From NCBI RefSeq assembly GCF_025264645.1, contig NZ_CP073696.1, positions 3,286,001 to 3,350,000 of the forward strand: a DNA stretch of 64,000 nt, in the 5' to 3' direction. Both the position numbers and the translations under genes were made by a program. This stretch comes from Edaphobacter lichenicola. GTDB lineage: Bacteria; Acidobacteriota; Terriglobia; Terriglobales; Acidobacteriaceae. Under the pieces are notes generated by a model. The model was not told where the DNA came from, made no database searches, and worked only from the letters and a program-made list of their open reading frames with translations. Within the stretch, counting starts at the first letter, position 1. Each line of letters begins with the position of its first letter. Shown here piece after piece: positions 27,243 through 36,105 of the stretch.

Positions 27243-28103
27243 CTAGCGGACGATTTGGAAGGTGCGGCCCCAGCGGGCGAAGTCGACTACGGAGTCGATT
27301 TTGCTGGCGTGGGTGCGGCTGGGGGTGGCGGTGGCCTGCTGGGTGAGAACGCCGGTCGTATCGGGATCTTCGACTTCGTGCTGCTGGAGGGAGAAGTAGA
27401 TGAGCAGAGGTTTGCCGACGATGGCTTCGCGTGGGACGAAGCCCCAGTAGCGGCTGTCTTCGCTGTCGTTGCGATTGTCGCCGAGGACGAAGTAGTTGCC
27501 GGTGGGGATGATGAGCTCGTTGTTTTCGATGAGGGAGCGCATGCGGATCCACCAGTGGGAGTCGATCTCGGGGTCAGCGCTCTGGAAGCGGGGGAAGTTG
27601 TCGCGGAAGTTGTCGGGCGGGCTGGGGCGATAGACGGCGTAGGGCTCGGTGAGAGCGTGGCCGTTGATGTAGACGAGTCCGCTGTGGAGGCGAAGGTGGT
27701 CGCCGGGGAGGCCGATGACGCGCTTGACGAGGTGAAGCGAGGCGTCGACGGGGTCGTGGAAGACGATGACGTCGCCGCGATGGATGGCGGCGGCGGGAAG
27801 GAGCGTGCCGGCGCCGTCGGGGGCTGCGGCCTGCTTGTTGACCAGGAGAAAGTCGCCGACGAGGAGGGTGGACTCCATGGATTCGGAGGGGATGCGGAAG
27901 GGCTGCATGCAGAAGGTGATGATGAAGATCGCTACTACGATGAGATAGAGGAGCGATTGCAGAGCAGCGAAGATGCTGGGCTTTTCGTGGTGCGCGTGGT
28001 GATGATGGCCGTGAGGGAGATGTGGCCGCGGCGCGACTGGAGGCTGGGTGTTAGCGCTTTCGGCCGGGGGGTGTTGTCTGGAGGCGATGACGGGTTGGGT
28101 CAT
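27243..28103 (-). CDS. lepB: Signal peptidase I, second paralogue, with His-rich N-terminus
   Basis: This 286-residue protein has the catalytic box PSESM (Ser75), the Lys box VKRVIGLPGD (Lys127) and GDNRNDSEDSRYWGFVP, with a single TM helix at about 49-66. The cytosolic N-terminal tail is unusually long (about 45 residues), proline-rich and carries a histidine cluster at residues 31-39, suggesting metal binding or a protein contact. Its ATG overlaps the rnc stop by 4 bp, so it is translated with RNase III. The lepB-rnc pairing is common in many bacteria. Confidence 0.95.
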   Translation of the reverse strand: MTQPVIASRQHPPAESANTQPPVAPRPHLPHGHHHHAHHEKPSIFAALQSLLYLIVVAIFIITFCMQPFRIPSESMESTLLVGDFLLVNKQAAAPDGAGTLLPAAAIHRGDVIVFHDPVDASLHLVKRVIGLPGDHLRLHSGLVYINGHALTEPYAVYRPSPPDNFRDNFPRFQSADPEIDSHWWIRMRSLIENNELIIPTGNYFVLGDNRNDSEDSRYWGFVPREAIVGKPLLIYFSLQQHEVEDPDTTGVLTQQATATPSRTHASKIDSVVDFARWGRTFQIVR

Positions 28104-28945
28104 TCGGCTGCCTCCGCTCGTCCGGCTCCGTTGGAGTGGTTGTTCAGGCTTGATTTGGCGATTCGGGCTTCCGCAACGAGGCGCTCGAAGGCGAGGCGGG
28201 CAGCCTCCTGCTGGGCTTGTTTTTTGGTGGTGCCTTCGGATTCGGCGAGGGCGCGGGAGCCGCCGGATTTGTCGTCGATGCGGACTTCGACGCGGAAGCG
28301 CTTTTGATGGTCGGGACCGCTGGAGTCGGTGAGGACGTAGTGGGGCTGGCCAAAGCCGGTGGCCTGGAGATGCTCCTGCAGGGCGGATTTGTGGTCGCCG
28401 ATGGCTCCGCTGAAGGTGCTGGTGCCCTGCAGGGCGAGGTTAAGGTCGGGCAGGGCGGGCTCGATGATGTGTTTTTCGATGAAGGCGCGTGCGGCGGTGA
28501 GGCCGCCGTCGAGATAGAGGGCGGCGATGACCGCTTCGAGGGCGTTGGCGAGGAGAGCGGTCTTTTTGCGGCCTCCGCTCTGCTCTTCGCCCCGGCCGAG
28601 GAGGAGGAACGAACCGAGGTCGATGCGGGCGGCGACCTCGCCGAGGTGGCGGCGGCTGACGAGCGAGGCGCGGAGGCGGGTGAGCTCGCCCTCGCGAGAG
28701 GATGGGAAGCGGCGGAAGAGGGACTCGGCGACGGCGAGACCGAGGACAGCGTCTCCGACGAACTCGAGCTGCTCGTTGTCGGAGGCGGGGTCGGGGAGGG
28801 TCTCGGGTTTGGTCTCGTAGGCGAGCGAACGGTGGGTGAGAGCCCAGGTGAGGAGCTCGGGGCGTTCGAATTTGTGATCGAAGAGCGTCGGCGCAGGGGT
28901 GTCCTTCGGCTGCGATCGTCCGGACTTTCTGTGGCGCGTCGTCAT
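28100..28945 (-). CDS. rnc: Ribonuclease III
   Basis: This 281-residue protein cleaves double-stranded RNA in rRNA maturation and regulation. The nuclease signature reads NEQLEFVGDAVLGL with Glu61 and Asp65, and the second acidic residue is Glu137 in ALLANALEAVIAALYLDGG. A double-stranded RNA-binding domain follows (about 190-262, HKSALQEHLQATG and ending KKQAQQEAARLAFERL). The tail beyond it is Ala/Ser/Asn-rich. A GGGGAG ribosome-binding site precedes the ATG. It overlaps lepB downstream by 4 bp, and the TPR-protein gene lies 74 bp upstream on the same strand. Confidence 0.96.
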   Translation of the reverse strand: MTTRHRKSGRSQPKDTPAPTLFDHKFERPELLTWALTHRSLAYETKPETLPDPASDNEQLEFVGDAVLGLAVAESLFRRFPSSREGELTRLRASLVSRRHLGEVAARIDLGSFLLLGRGEEQSGGRKKTALLANALEAVIAALYLDGGLTAARAFIEKHIIEPALPDLNLALQGTSTFSGAIGDHKSALQEHLQATGFGQPHYVLTDSSGPDHQKRFRVEVRIDDKSGGSRALAESEGTTKKQAQQEAARLAFERLVAEARIAKSSLNNHSNGAGRAEAAE

Positions 28946-29019
28946 GGAGCTCCCCTGCGCTCTACTTTACCGGACAGATGCGGCTACTGGCCGCGCCCGT
29001 TCGTCGCATCTGTCGAACG

Positions 29020-30834
29020 TTAGTGTGGGGGTGGAGGACGATAGGCGTCTTTCTCGGCTTTGCCACTAGGGTCCAGGGGTTCGTCGTCTTTGTCTGCAGG
29101 CTCTTCGTGAGCGACTTTAGGCGCAGTGAAAGGCTCTTTGAGCCCCTTTTCTGCGGCTGCCCTGGTGTCGGGCTGGGCATCGCGGACAGTGAGAGCTGCC
29201 TGATACTCCGCGAGTGCTTTTTTGCGGTCGTCCTTGATGTCGTAGAGGCGACCGAGATAGATGTGCGACCAGGCGAGGGTACGAGGATCTTTCGAGGAGT
29301 CGAGGACGTCCTGGAAGTCGTCGATTGCGGCACCGGGCTGGCGTTGCATGAGGTTGACGCGGGCGAGAACGTAGTGGGCCTGGGCGTGGTCGCCGTTGGG
29401 GTCAGCGAGGGTTTTGTTGGCGATGTCGGAGGCTCCTGCGAGATCACCTTTGAAGATCTTTTCCTCGGCGAGTTGGAGGCCAGTCAGTTGCTGCGGAGCG
29501 CGGCGGAGGACGTCGCGGCTGCCGGCGGGAAGAAAGGCTATCTGTTGGGCGTGATGGCGCTCACGATCGACGTCCATGCCATAGACCATCTCGCCCATGT
29601 CGTCTTTCAGGCTGACGTTCTCCTTTTCCATCTCTCCGATCTTGTTGTAGAAGTATTCGGTGAGTACCCAGCCCTGACGCATGGAGAGGTCGACGGCTTT
29701 GCGGCGGTTGGCTTCGGCCTGGCGGGCGTAGGCACTGACCTCGGCGTCGTAGTGCTCGAGATCGATACGCTCTCTGATTCCGGCTGGGCGCACGGGTTTG
29801 GTAAGGCCGACATCCATGGTGTGGGCTTCGACCGCCTTGATGAGGCATTCGGTGATGAGAGGGACGATTTCGGTCTTGTAGACGTACTCGAGCGGTGCGT
29901 CCTGAACTCCCTTGAGAAGCGGCTGGAGACGCTCCATGGCGGTGGCGCGGGAGTAGACGAGCGGCTCGATCTCGTAGTGGAGATAGATGTGACGGATGTC
30001 GTCCATGTGGACGGCGCCGAGCGGGTCGCCTGCGGGTGAGGTGGCAACGATGTAGTCGTTGGCGTAGATACGGGCGTTGGTGGTCGATGGCGCGAGCATG
30101 GGCTCGAGCAAGACGAGGAAGCGGCGGCCATCGTAGCTGCTCACGGGGAGGCGAAGGTAGATGTTCGTGTTGAGCACCGTCTTCGTAAGGGGATCGTGCA
30201 CGAGCTTGGTGAGCTCTTCGTACTCGGGGCGGTGTTCGACCCAGATGGCGTGGAGATGAATATCGTCGGCGAAGGTTCTGAGTAAGGGGAGGATGTTGAC
30301 GACCTGAGTCGAGTCGGGCGGCAGGTCTGTCTCGTCAACGGTGGGCGTAAGGCTGGGTGGAGGCGACAGGTAGAGGGCGAGTGAGATGTACTGAGCCAGG
30401 TTGAGGCTGGCATCGTTCAGGGTGTGCTCCCGAACATAGGCGCAGAGTGCGTCTCTGCTGGTGCGGGCCTTCTCTGACGCTGCGACCTCGGCGTTGATCT
30501 CGTCTCGAATTTTGAGACGCACAGGGCTCGAGTTGGCGAGGTCGGCGTCGTAGCCGCATGTGTTCAACGCGACTGCGAGATAGAAGAGCGGCTCACTGGT
30601 TTCTAGGGTGATCGCGGAGCCGCCGGCTTCCGGTTGAGCGATTCGAGGCGGAGCTTTGGTCGGAACAGGCTCTTTTGAGACGGTGGCGTCCGGAGCGGCC
30701 TCCGAGCTGCTACTTGAGGAGCTCGATTGCGCTTTGGCAGGGATGGCGAGGGCACTCAACGTGGCGAGTGTGAGCAGGCAGAGCGAAAAAAACGCTGGAT
30801 GCCGACGATGGAACGATTTTGCTAGAAAAGGCAC
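29020..30834 (-). CDS. Secreted tetratricopeptide-repeat protein
   Basis: This 604-residue protein has a signal peptide ending near PAKAQ (residue 36) and then a low-complexity Ser run. The central region (about 70-430) is not recognised. TPR-like helical pairs lie at about 455-560 (LQLAEEKIFKGDLAGASDIA, AHYVLARVNLMQRQPGAAID, SHIYLGRLYDIKDDRKKALA). The C-terminus is Lys/Asp/Pro-rich. The start is GTG; no good ATG lies before the signal peptide. It probably acts as a periplasmic scaffold. Gene order with rnc and lepB suggests one transcription unit, and I recall this arrangement as typical for acidobacteria. Confidence 0.82.
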   Translation of the reverse strand: MPFLAKSFHRRHPAFFSLCLLTLATLSALAIPAKAQSSSSSSSSEAAPDATVSKEPVPTKAPPRIAQPEAGGSAITLETSEPLFYLAVALNTCGYDADLANSSPVRLKIRDEINAEVAASEKARTSRDALCAYVREHTLNDASLNLAQYISLALYLSPPPSLTPTVDETDLPPDSTQVVNILPLLRTFADDIHLHAIWVEHRPEYEELTKLVHDPLTKTVLNTNIYLRLPVSSYDGRRFLVLLEPMLAPSTTNARIYANDYIVATSPAGDPLGAVHMDDIRHIYLHYEIEPLVYSRATAMERLQPLLKGVQDAPLEYVYKTEIVPLITECLIKAVEAHTMDVGLTKPVRPAGIRERIDLEHYDAEVSAYARQAEANRRKAVDLSMRQGWVLTEYFYNKIGEMEKENVSLKDDMGEMVYGMDVDRERHHAQQIAFLPAGSRDVLRRAPQQLTGLQLAEEKIFKGDLAGASDIANKTLADPNGDHAQAHYVLARVNLMQRQPGAAIDDFQDVLDSSKDPRTLAWSHIYLGRLYDIKDDRKKALAEYQAALTVRDAQPDTRAAAEKGLKEPFTAPKVAHEEPADKDDEPLDPSGKAEKDAYRPPPPH

Positions 30835-30924
30835 TATATATTCGACGCTCCCGTGAAGTTTATGGGAGCGGAGGGAGGGGTGGCAACTTGTGGCAGTTGA
30901 GACACAGTTCAGGATGGGTCTGCT

Positions 30925-31281
30925 TCACGAATCTGCGTCACGAATCTCCATGCTACGGATGAGGCCATCCTGCACAAGGTAGACGTGTTGCACCATCTGA
31001 TCGACGAGGAGTTTGCCGGTGAGATCGTGCACAACTTGATGGACGTGAACTGCGGTGCGGCCATCAGGTTCGGGCGTGAAATCAGTCGGTTCGACGTGAG
31101 GGTCGAAGATTGCCCACTGGCGGGTCCAGTAGTCGCGAACCTCCGCGTGACCGTGTGCGCGACAGTTTTCCATCAGGTTGGGCCAGTCTACGTCGCGATG
31201 CATGAGGTTAAGTACGCCGTCGATGTCGCGTGCGTTGAAGTGCTTGTATGCGGAGGCGAGGAGATCTCGTGAGGTCTGCAT
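30925..31281 (-). CDS. SnoaL-like (NTF2 superfamily) protein
   Basis: This 118-residue protein has the compact cone-shaped fold typical of SnoaL/ketosteroid-isomerase-like proteins. The N-terminal helix DLLASAYKHFNARDIDGVLNL is followed by MHRDVDWP, the AEVRDYWTRQW helix and three strands ending in a QHVYLVQDGLIRSMEI-like segment. Such proteins may be small isomerases or hydrolases or simply ligand binders. No partner is nearby except the anti-sigma gene upstream. The function is unassigned. Confidence 0.85.
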   Translation of the reverse strand: MQTSRDLLASAYKHFNARDIDGVLNLMHRDVDWPNLMENCRAHGHAEVRDYWTRQWAIFDPHVEPTDFTPEPDGRTAVHVHQVVHDLTGKLLVDQMVQHVYLVQDGLIRSMEIRDADS

Positions 31282-31329
31282 AGACTTCTACTCTTGACTT
31301 GGGGCTGAGGTGAATGAAGCGGCTGTTGG

Positions 31330-32010
31330 TTAGCCGCGGACGGAGATACCAGAGAAGGTAAGCACAACGCGACCACGCACCGGAGCGCCAAAGACGCTCG
31401 CTGGCTGGAAGACGCTGGTCAGAAGCTGATCGACGATCTGGGTCTGGACGGCTGCACTTTCTGGCCCGGAGACGAGGTTGTAGTCATAGACCTTGCCCTG
31501 TGCGTCCACGTAGGCTTCGACGACGATGACTGCGTCGCGGTCGGTAACGATGGCGCGTGGAACCGACGAATAGAGGTAGTGAGGCGCGGTCATGGCGCCC
31601 AAGGGTTCGTCGTTCGCCATGACAGGCTCTGGCGCGGCGACGATACCCAGCAGAAGGGCGATGCCGCCGACAAGCACAACCGCACCGGCGAAACCAGCCG
31701 ATACCTGCACCAACATTGGACGAATCGCGTTCTCCCACTTGACGGAGATGGTATCGAGCCAGTTGGACTTGCGCTTTGCGTGTTCGTGCGAGATTGCGAG
31801 CCGGAGCTTGAGGCCCAAATCAGCGGGGGCCTTTGCCGGGCCAAGTGCTGAGAGCGATCGCTGCATGGCACGCCACGAAGCGAACTCCTGCGTGCAGTCC
31901 TTGCAACTCTCCAGATGCGTTGCGATCTTCTGCATCTGCTTACCGCTGACGTCGCTATCGAGATAGGACGAGAAGGAAGAGCGGCACTTCAGGCAGGCTT
32001 GAGAGGTCAT
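31330..32010 (-). CDS. Zinc-binding anti-sigma factor with TonB-like C-terminal domain
   Basis: This 226-residue protein has an N-terminal zf-HC2/ZAS domain with Cys6/Cys9 near the start and the HLESCKDC His-Cys-Cys motif at about residues 32-39. A TM helix lies at about 107-125. The periplasmic part (about 148-226) resembles a TonB C-terminal (energy-transducer) fold: AYVDAQGKVYDYNLVSGPES and VFQPASVFGAPVRGRVVLTF. The ZAS part would hold the sigma factor inactive at the membrane. The gene overlaps the sigma factor stop by 4 bp. The TonB-like tail is unusual for an anti-sigma factor and may sense an envelope partner. Confidence 0.85.
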   Translation of the reverse strand: MTSQACLKCRSSFSSYLDSDVSGKQMQKIATHLESCKDCTQEFASWRAMQRSLSALGPAKAPADLGLKLRLAISHEHAKRKSNWLDTISVKWENAIRPMLVQVSAGFAGAVVLVGGIALLLGIVAAPEPVMANDEPLGAMTAPHYLYSSVPRAIVTDRDAVIVVEAYVDAQGKVYDYNLVSGPESAAVQTQIVDQLLTSVFQPASVFGAPVRGRVVLTFSGISVRG

Positions 32011-32723
32011 TGTGTCACCGCCTCTTTGGATGTCTGTGAGGCCGAAGCGGACGCAGGATTCTTCGGGAAACCGGTTGAAGAGAGCACACCGTCTGCGCTG
32101 AGTATTGCGCGAAGTGCGGAACGCCCGCGGGTGAGCCGGGATTTTACCGTGCCGAGGTTCACGTTGAGGATTTCGGAGATCTCTTCGTAGGCGAAGCCTT
32201 CAATCTCGCGCAGGATAACGACGGTGCGGAAGGCCTCGGGCAGTTGCCGGAGGGCGGCCTCGACGCGTTCGCGGACCTCTGCTTGAGCGGCGTGGTCGTA
32301 GGGTGAATCTCCATGGTCAGCCAGTGTGGCGGCTAGGCAAAGATGACTGTTTTCCGCGTCGGGATCGGACTCGAAGGAGGAGTCGATGGTGATCTCCTGC
32401 TTCTTGTGGCGCGACCACCAGCGTCTCTGATTGGAGGCCTCGTGGAGCGCGATCCGGTAGAGCCAGGTTCGCAGGCTGGCTTCGCCGTGGAAGCCGCGAA
32501 TGCTGCGAAAGACTTTAATGAAGACTTCCTGAGTGATGTCTGCTGCGTCGGCGGGGTCGTTGAGGCTGCGCGCAATCAGCGAATAGAGCGGCTGATGATA
32601 TTGCGCGATGAGAATACCGAACGCCTCCTCGGAACCGGCCTTGAGGTCGGCGATGAGAGCTACGTCTTCGGTGGTGATGCCAATCGCGCTGGCTAGATTG
32701 CCCACTATCGTGCCCGCCTGCAT
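32007..32723 (-). CDS. ECF sigma factor (RpoE-like)
   Basis: This 238-residue sigma-70 family protein has region 2 (PLYSLIARSLNDPADAADIT, EVFIKVFRSIRGF, LRTWLYRIALHEA) and region 4 (FRTVVILREIEGFAYEEISE, then the HTH LGTVKSRLTRGRSALR). The C-terminal tail is Ser/Ala-rich. It is co-transcribed with the anti-sigma gene through a 4-bp overlap. The pair resembles RpoE/RseA-type envelope-stress modules. The 209-bp upstream region to the tRNA gene shows no feature I can name. Confidence 0.94.
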   Translation of the reverse strand: MQAGTIVGNLASAIGITTEDVALIADLKAGSEEAFGILIAQYHQPLYSLIARSLNDPADAADITQEVFIKVFRSIRGFHGEASLRTWLYRIALHEASNQRRWWSRHKKQEITIDSSFESDPDAENSHLCLAATLADHGDSPYDHAAQAEVRERVEAALRQLPEAFRTVVILREIEGFAYEEISEILNVNLGTVKSRLTRGRSALRAILSADGVLSSTGFPKNPASASASQTSKEAVTQ

Positions 32724-32932
32724 ATCGGGTGTCCTTTACATTACGACGTGATGAATCGCTATGCAACTATGGAGCGCGCGACGCTCACGAAGGTGTTAGA
32801 AACTGCGCCGCCGGCGGCCGAGTGCTCGCTCACTCTATTAGCTTTAGACACCGGAACCTAGGCGATATGTTCCCGCCAACGTTGACTAATCTCGCTGGGT
32901 CGGCCAGAATAGATAAAGTCCTTCCTAAGAGT

Positions 32933-33008
32933 GGGCCTGTGGCGCAGCTGGGAGCGCGCTTCCATGGCATGGAAGAGGTCATCGGTTCGATCCCGATCAG
33001 GTCCACCA
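32933..33008 (+). tRNA. tRNA-Ala (anticodon GGC)
   Basis: The cloverleaf reads by eye: acceptor GGGCCTG pairs with CAGGTCC (one G-T), a D-arm GCGC/GCGC, anticodon stem CTTCC/GGAAG with loop ATGGCAT (anticodon GGC), variable AGGTC, T-arm ATCGG/CCGAT with TTCGATC, then discriminator A and encoded CCA. The integrase gene begins 156 bp downstream, so the 3' end is the probable attachment site of the adjacent element. Confidence 0.94.
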
Positions 33009-33163
33009 ATTATTTGAACAGCATAGCGGACACCCCAAAAACAGTTTGGTAGCAACTTGGTAGCAAATCTCAATTTGCCTCGTTGCTCAACTATGCCTGG
33101 CATCGCTCATCTCCCTTCTGAAGCGTCTCGCTTCGAGTTCATCGCCAACAATTTTCGCCCGCG

Positions 33164-34423
33164 CTAATTCACCAGCGCGGATGCTGTCGTTGCCGTCTGC
33201 GGGCCTACCTTGCCGGTCAGCCTCTTCATCGTGCCGTCGAGCTCGTCGTGGATGGAGTCGACGGTTGCGCGTACTCCCTCCGCAATCTCCTGCATATAGA
33301 TGTCGGTCGTGGTTGCGACACGGGTGTGCCGCATGACTCCCTGAACATCCTTGACCGTGCCCTTCCTCTGGGCCAGCGTCGCGATCGTGCGGCGGATGAC
33401 CTGGAAGTTGAGCTTCGGTAAGCCGAGATCCTCAGCCAGCTTGTGCAGAACCCGCTTGCGATAGTTGCTCGGGTCCATGAACGATCCGAACCGGCCAGGA
33501 AAGATGAACGCCTCCGGGTCGGATGGCGGCAATCCATATCTGTCCTTGTTCTTACCTCGACTCGGCTTCCTCTTGTCGTACCCTTCCTGACAGACCTCCC
33601 TCCAGACGAGAAGCTCGTCGGAAAGATCCTGCGGGATCGGTATTTCCTTGAGGCTGCCCTTCGTCTTCCCGAACGGGCGAATCTTCCCCTTGTAGATCGT
33701 CTCCACAATGGTGAGCGAGAGAGTCGCGCTGCGATGACACCTCCATCGAAACGCAAACAACTCACTCGGACGAAGCGCATTGGTCATGTCGAGCTTCATC
33801 AAAATCCGATCCCGAAGCTCCATTCGAGCAAGTGCAGCGGCAAGCTGGTCCCAAGTGAGCACCGTCTTGTCGCTCTCCCGCAGGTTCGCGGGAGTCTTCA
33901 GCTTGCGCGCAGGATCTTTCGCAAGGAAGTCCTGATCGACTGCCTCGGAGAAGACCGACTTGATGTACGAACGCATCTGCAAGACTCTGTCCCGTGACCG
34001 GATCTTCGCCAGCTTGTTGAGATGGGTTTGGAGAACGAACTTGTCGAAGTTCTCTAATCGGAACTCGCCAAGCTCGCTGAGAGCATCGGTCTCGATCAAA
34101 TGCTTCTTGATCTTGGCCGTCTCCTCTCTCCAATCCGGCTCCTTGAGCGGGATGAAGCGGTTTTCTACAAACCAGCGCAGAGTAACCGTTCCACTAACGA
34201 TGGATCTGTCACCGTTGGCTGATTGCTTTCCCAGCTTGCCGATCTCGACTTCCAGTTTTGCTCTGGCCTGCGATTTCGACATCTCAGCCTTCAATCCAAG
34301 GATGATGGGCGTGATGACTGGTTTAGGTTCGTTAGTCTTTGGATCGATCACCGTTCGCCGGAAGTATCCGTACCACTTCTTTCCGCGAAGCATGACCCAC
34401 CCCTTCTGATACGAGGTTCCCAT
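33164..34423 (-). CDS. Tyrosine recombinase / phage-type integrase
   Basis: This 419-residue protein has an N-terminal SAM-like core-binding region (about 80-170) and a C-terminal catalytic domain. The first Arg is in ALRPSELFAFRW; the second Arg is in FQVIRRTIATLAQ, where the usual His of HxxR is Gln; the late His is in GVMRHTRVATTTD and the nucleophile Tyr in IYMQE. The Gln change also occurs, as I recall, in other acidobacterial integrases. It would catalyse integration into and excision from tRNA-Ala. It is transcribed toward the tRNA. Confidence 0.92.
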   Translation of the reverse strand: MGTSYQKGWVMLRGKKWYGYFRRTVIDPKTNEPKPVITPIILGLKAEMSKSQARAKLEVEIGKLGKQSANGDRSIVSGTVTLRWFVENRFIPLKEPDWREETAKIKKHLIETDALSELGEFRLENFDKFVLQTHLNKLAKIRSRDRVLQMRSYIKSVFSEAVDQDFLAKDPARKLKTPANLRESDKTVLTWDQLAAALARMELRDRILMKLDMTNALRPSELFAFRWRCHRSATLSLTIVETIYKGKIRPFGKTKGSLKEIPIPQDLSDELLVWREVCQEGYDKRKPSRGKNKDRYGLPPSDPEAFIFPGRFGSFMDPSNYRKRVLHKLAEDLGLPKLNFQVIRRTIATLAQRKGTVKDVQGVMRHTRVATTTDIYMQEIAEGVRATVDSIHDELDGTMKRLTGKVGPQTATTASALVN

Positions 34424-34557
34424 GTATTCCTCAATTTCTGTGGGCGGAATAACGGGCTATGCCCATTGTATCCTTTGTTTACGCGGATATTCGACAAGAT
34501 TAACTACACCCGACACCTTGGGGATCGCAGCGCGGAGGTGCTTGTGCAAGCGTGCAA

Positions 34558-34878
34558 CTATGCTCTGCGACGCAATGCCGACCTGCGTTCCTGTTCATCC
34601 ACGAACGCCTCAATCCCGCTGGGTCGGTAGCGCAACGTACCGTCTCCCATCCGTATGACCGGCAAGAGTGGCTTGCGACGGGAGGAATGATCCCACACCC
34701 AATCCGTGCTGACATTGAGGCGTTTGGCCACCTCATCTGCTGTAAGTAACGGTTCGAATTCCGCGACGCTCCGCGGCGGCTTGCGTAGGCCCAGAGCAAC
34801 CTGAGTTTCGATGGACTCATTCCTCGCACCCGGTGCGGAATGATTGGCGGTAAGAACGGTTTCGGACGAGCTATTCAT
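34558..34878 (-). CDS. Excisionase-like HTH DNA-binding protein
   Basis: About 106 residues from the ATG at 34878, chosen because GAGG lies 7 nt upstream; the frame extends to 34959. The C-terminal half is a MerR/Xis-type winged helix: LLTADEVAKRLNVSTDWVWD followed by LPVIRMGDGTLRYRPSGIEA. Such proteins act as recombination directionality factors or small repressors. Located just upstream of the integrase on the same strand, it fits an excisionase. A promoter-like 44-bp repeat lies 53 bp upstream. Confidence 0.78.
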   Translation of the reverse strand: MNSSSETVLTANHSAPGARNESIETQVALGLRKPPRSVAEFEPLLTADEVAKRLNVSTDWVWDHSSRRKPLLPVIRMGDGTLRYRPSGIEAFVDEQERRSALRRRA

Positions 34879-34931
34879 AAGCACCTCACGCGAACGATTC
34901 AGAGTTGAGCGTGAAGCCAGAGCGAGATTCA

Positions 34932-34975
34932 GTCCAACACTTTTTATCGATTTCGCCACAGTTTTTGTCTATGGC
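34932..34975 (-). promoter_or_regulatory. 44-bp repeat, copy 1: probable promoter of the excisionase-like gene
   Basis: Read on the minus strand it contains a TAGACA -35-like and GATAAA -10-like hexamer separated by 17 bp, then GTGTTGGAC, ending 53 bp before the start codon. It matches 36106-36149 at 40 of 44 positions in inverted orientation. The adjacent LysR protein is a plausible regulator. Confidence 0.65.
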
Positions 34976-35143
34976 TCCAGCGAAGTTGGATCTGCAGACG
35001 GTTACCGGGAGGAGTCCGGTCCCCGCGCGGAGCCTAATTGACATTTTCGATTTGTTACGAAAAATGGGTTTAAGCGCAGGTTTTTCCACAGCCGATGCTT
35101 GGGCCTGTGGGATCGACGAAAGCCAAGTGGAGTACCAAGGCCG

Positions 35144-36094
35144 ATGTCAGATTCCCTAACATTCCGTCTCCTCCGATACATCAAGGCGGCCGCTGAGACG
35201 CTGAACTTTACCCGCGCTGCCGAACAAGTCTTCGTCGCACAGTCGTCACTCAGTTCTCAAATTGGAAAGTTCGAAGACACCGTTGAGCTATTGCTGTTCG
35301 CCCGTTTGCAGAATGGTCTTAAGCTCACCTCAGCGGGCCGCATCGTTGCGACCTTTGCAGAGAACACGCTAAAAGAGTGGGACCAAACTCTAGCAATGGC
35401 CCTCGCTGTCCAGCGCAATGAGGTGCCACCGTTGCGCCTCGGCTTCTCCTCTTTCATCAATGCGAAGCTCCTTGAGAGATTTCGAGAGAACTATGAAGGG
35501 ATGTTCCCCGGATGCGCCATTCAACTGTGGAGCGGCGACCCTCTGTTGTGCCTGCAACGACTCGATGCCAGGACGCTCGACTGTGCGATTCTTCCCCTGC
35601 CAGTCGATGCGACTCTCTACAACGTTCAGCAGATCGCTCAGTCTCCCTTGGTGGTTTGCATGCGGTCCGATGATGTACTCGCTGATCGCGCGCAACTCGA
35701 CATTCATGAAGTGGCGGAACGCATCACAATATTCCGCGACCCAGAGCTGCATCCCTCGGCACATACGCGTCTCGTAGAGATGTTTAGGGAGGTAGGCATT
35801 CCGATCCATTTAGCGTGCGCCGCTCGCACTCCCTCGGAGATTCAATGGATGGTGAAAGAGCGCTATGGTCTCGCCCTCATCGATCAGCTAACGCCTCTCG
35901 ATCCGGGTCTCATCACGCGACCAATCGCGGGCGTCAACTGGACGGCAGATACCGCATTCGTTCATTCGAGCCGCATGGATCATGTTGCAATCCCGTTCAT
36001 TGAACGATTCCTTCAGCAGACCTGGTCAGATTCGAGACGAACCAAGCGTCCGTCGAAGGCACGGCATCCTGAGCAATTGGAGCTGCTAGGTTGA
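35144..36094 (+). CDS. LysR-like transcriptional regulator of the mobile element
   Basis: About 316 residues from the ATG at 35144. The N-terminal winged helix is typical: LLRYIKAAAETLNFTRAAEQ, VFVAQSSLSSQIGKFEDTV. An effector-binding domain of the periplasmic-binding fold follows (about 90-300). It is bracketed by the two 44-bp inverted promoter-like repeats and lies between the excision and conjugation modules, so it probably controls both. It is fairly divergent from metabolic LysR proteins. The inducer is unknown. Confidence 0.88.
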   Translation: MSDSLTFRLLRYIKAAAETLNFTRAAEQVFVAQSSLSSQIGKFEDTVELLLFARLQNGLKLTSAGRIVATFAENTLKEWDQTLAMALAVQRNEVPPLRLGFSSFINAKLLERFRENYEGMFPGCAIQLWSGDPLLCLQRLDARTLDCAILPLPVDATLYNVQQIAQSPLVVCMRSDDVLADRAQLDIHEVAERITIFRDPELHPSAHTRLVEMFREVGIPIHLACAARTPSEIQWMVKERYGLALIDQLTPLDPGLITRPIAGVNWTADTAFVHSSRMDHVAIPFIERFLQQTWSDSRRTKRPSKARHPEQLELLG

Positions 36095-36105
36095 GCGCAA
36101 TATCT

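Noticed and set aside
27198..28307. 369-codon plus-strand frame over the second signal peptidase
   Set aside because: Antisense to clear LepB catalytic motifs; the composition is an Ala/Gly/Val/Asp-rich shadow.
28217..29023. 268-codon plus-strand frame over rnc
   Set aside because: Shadow of the RNase III gene; no recognisable domain or start signal.
30846..30870. Stem-loop CGCTCCC / GGGAGCG between the SnoaL-like and TPR genes
   Set aside because: Seven-bp stem, 11-nt loop and no T run on either side; too weak to call a terminator.
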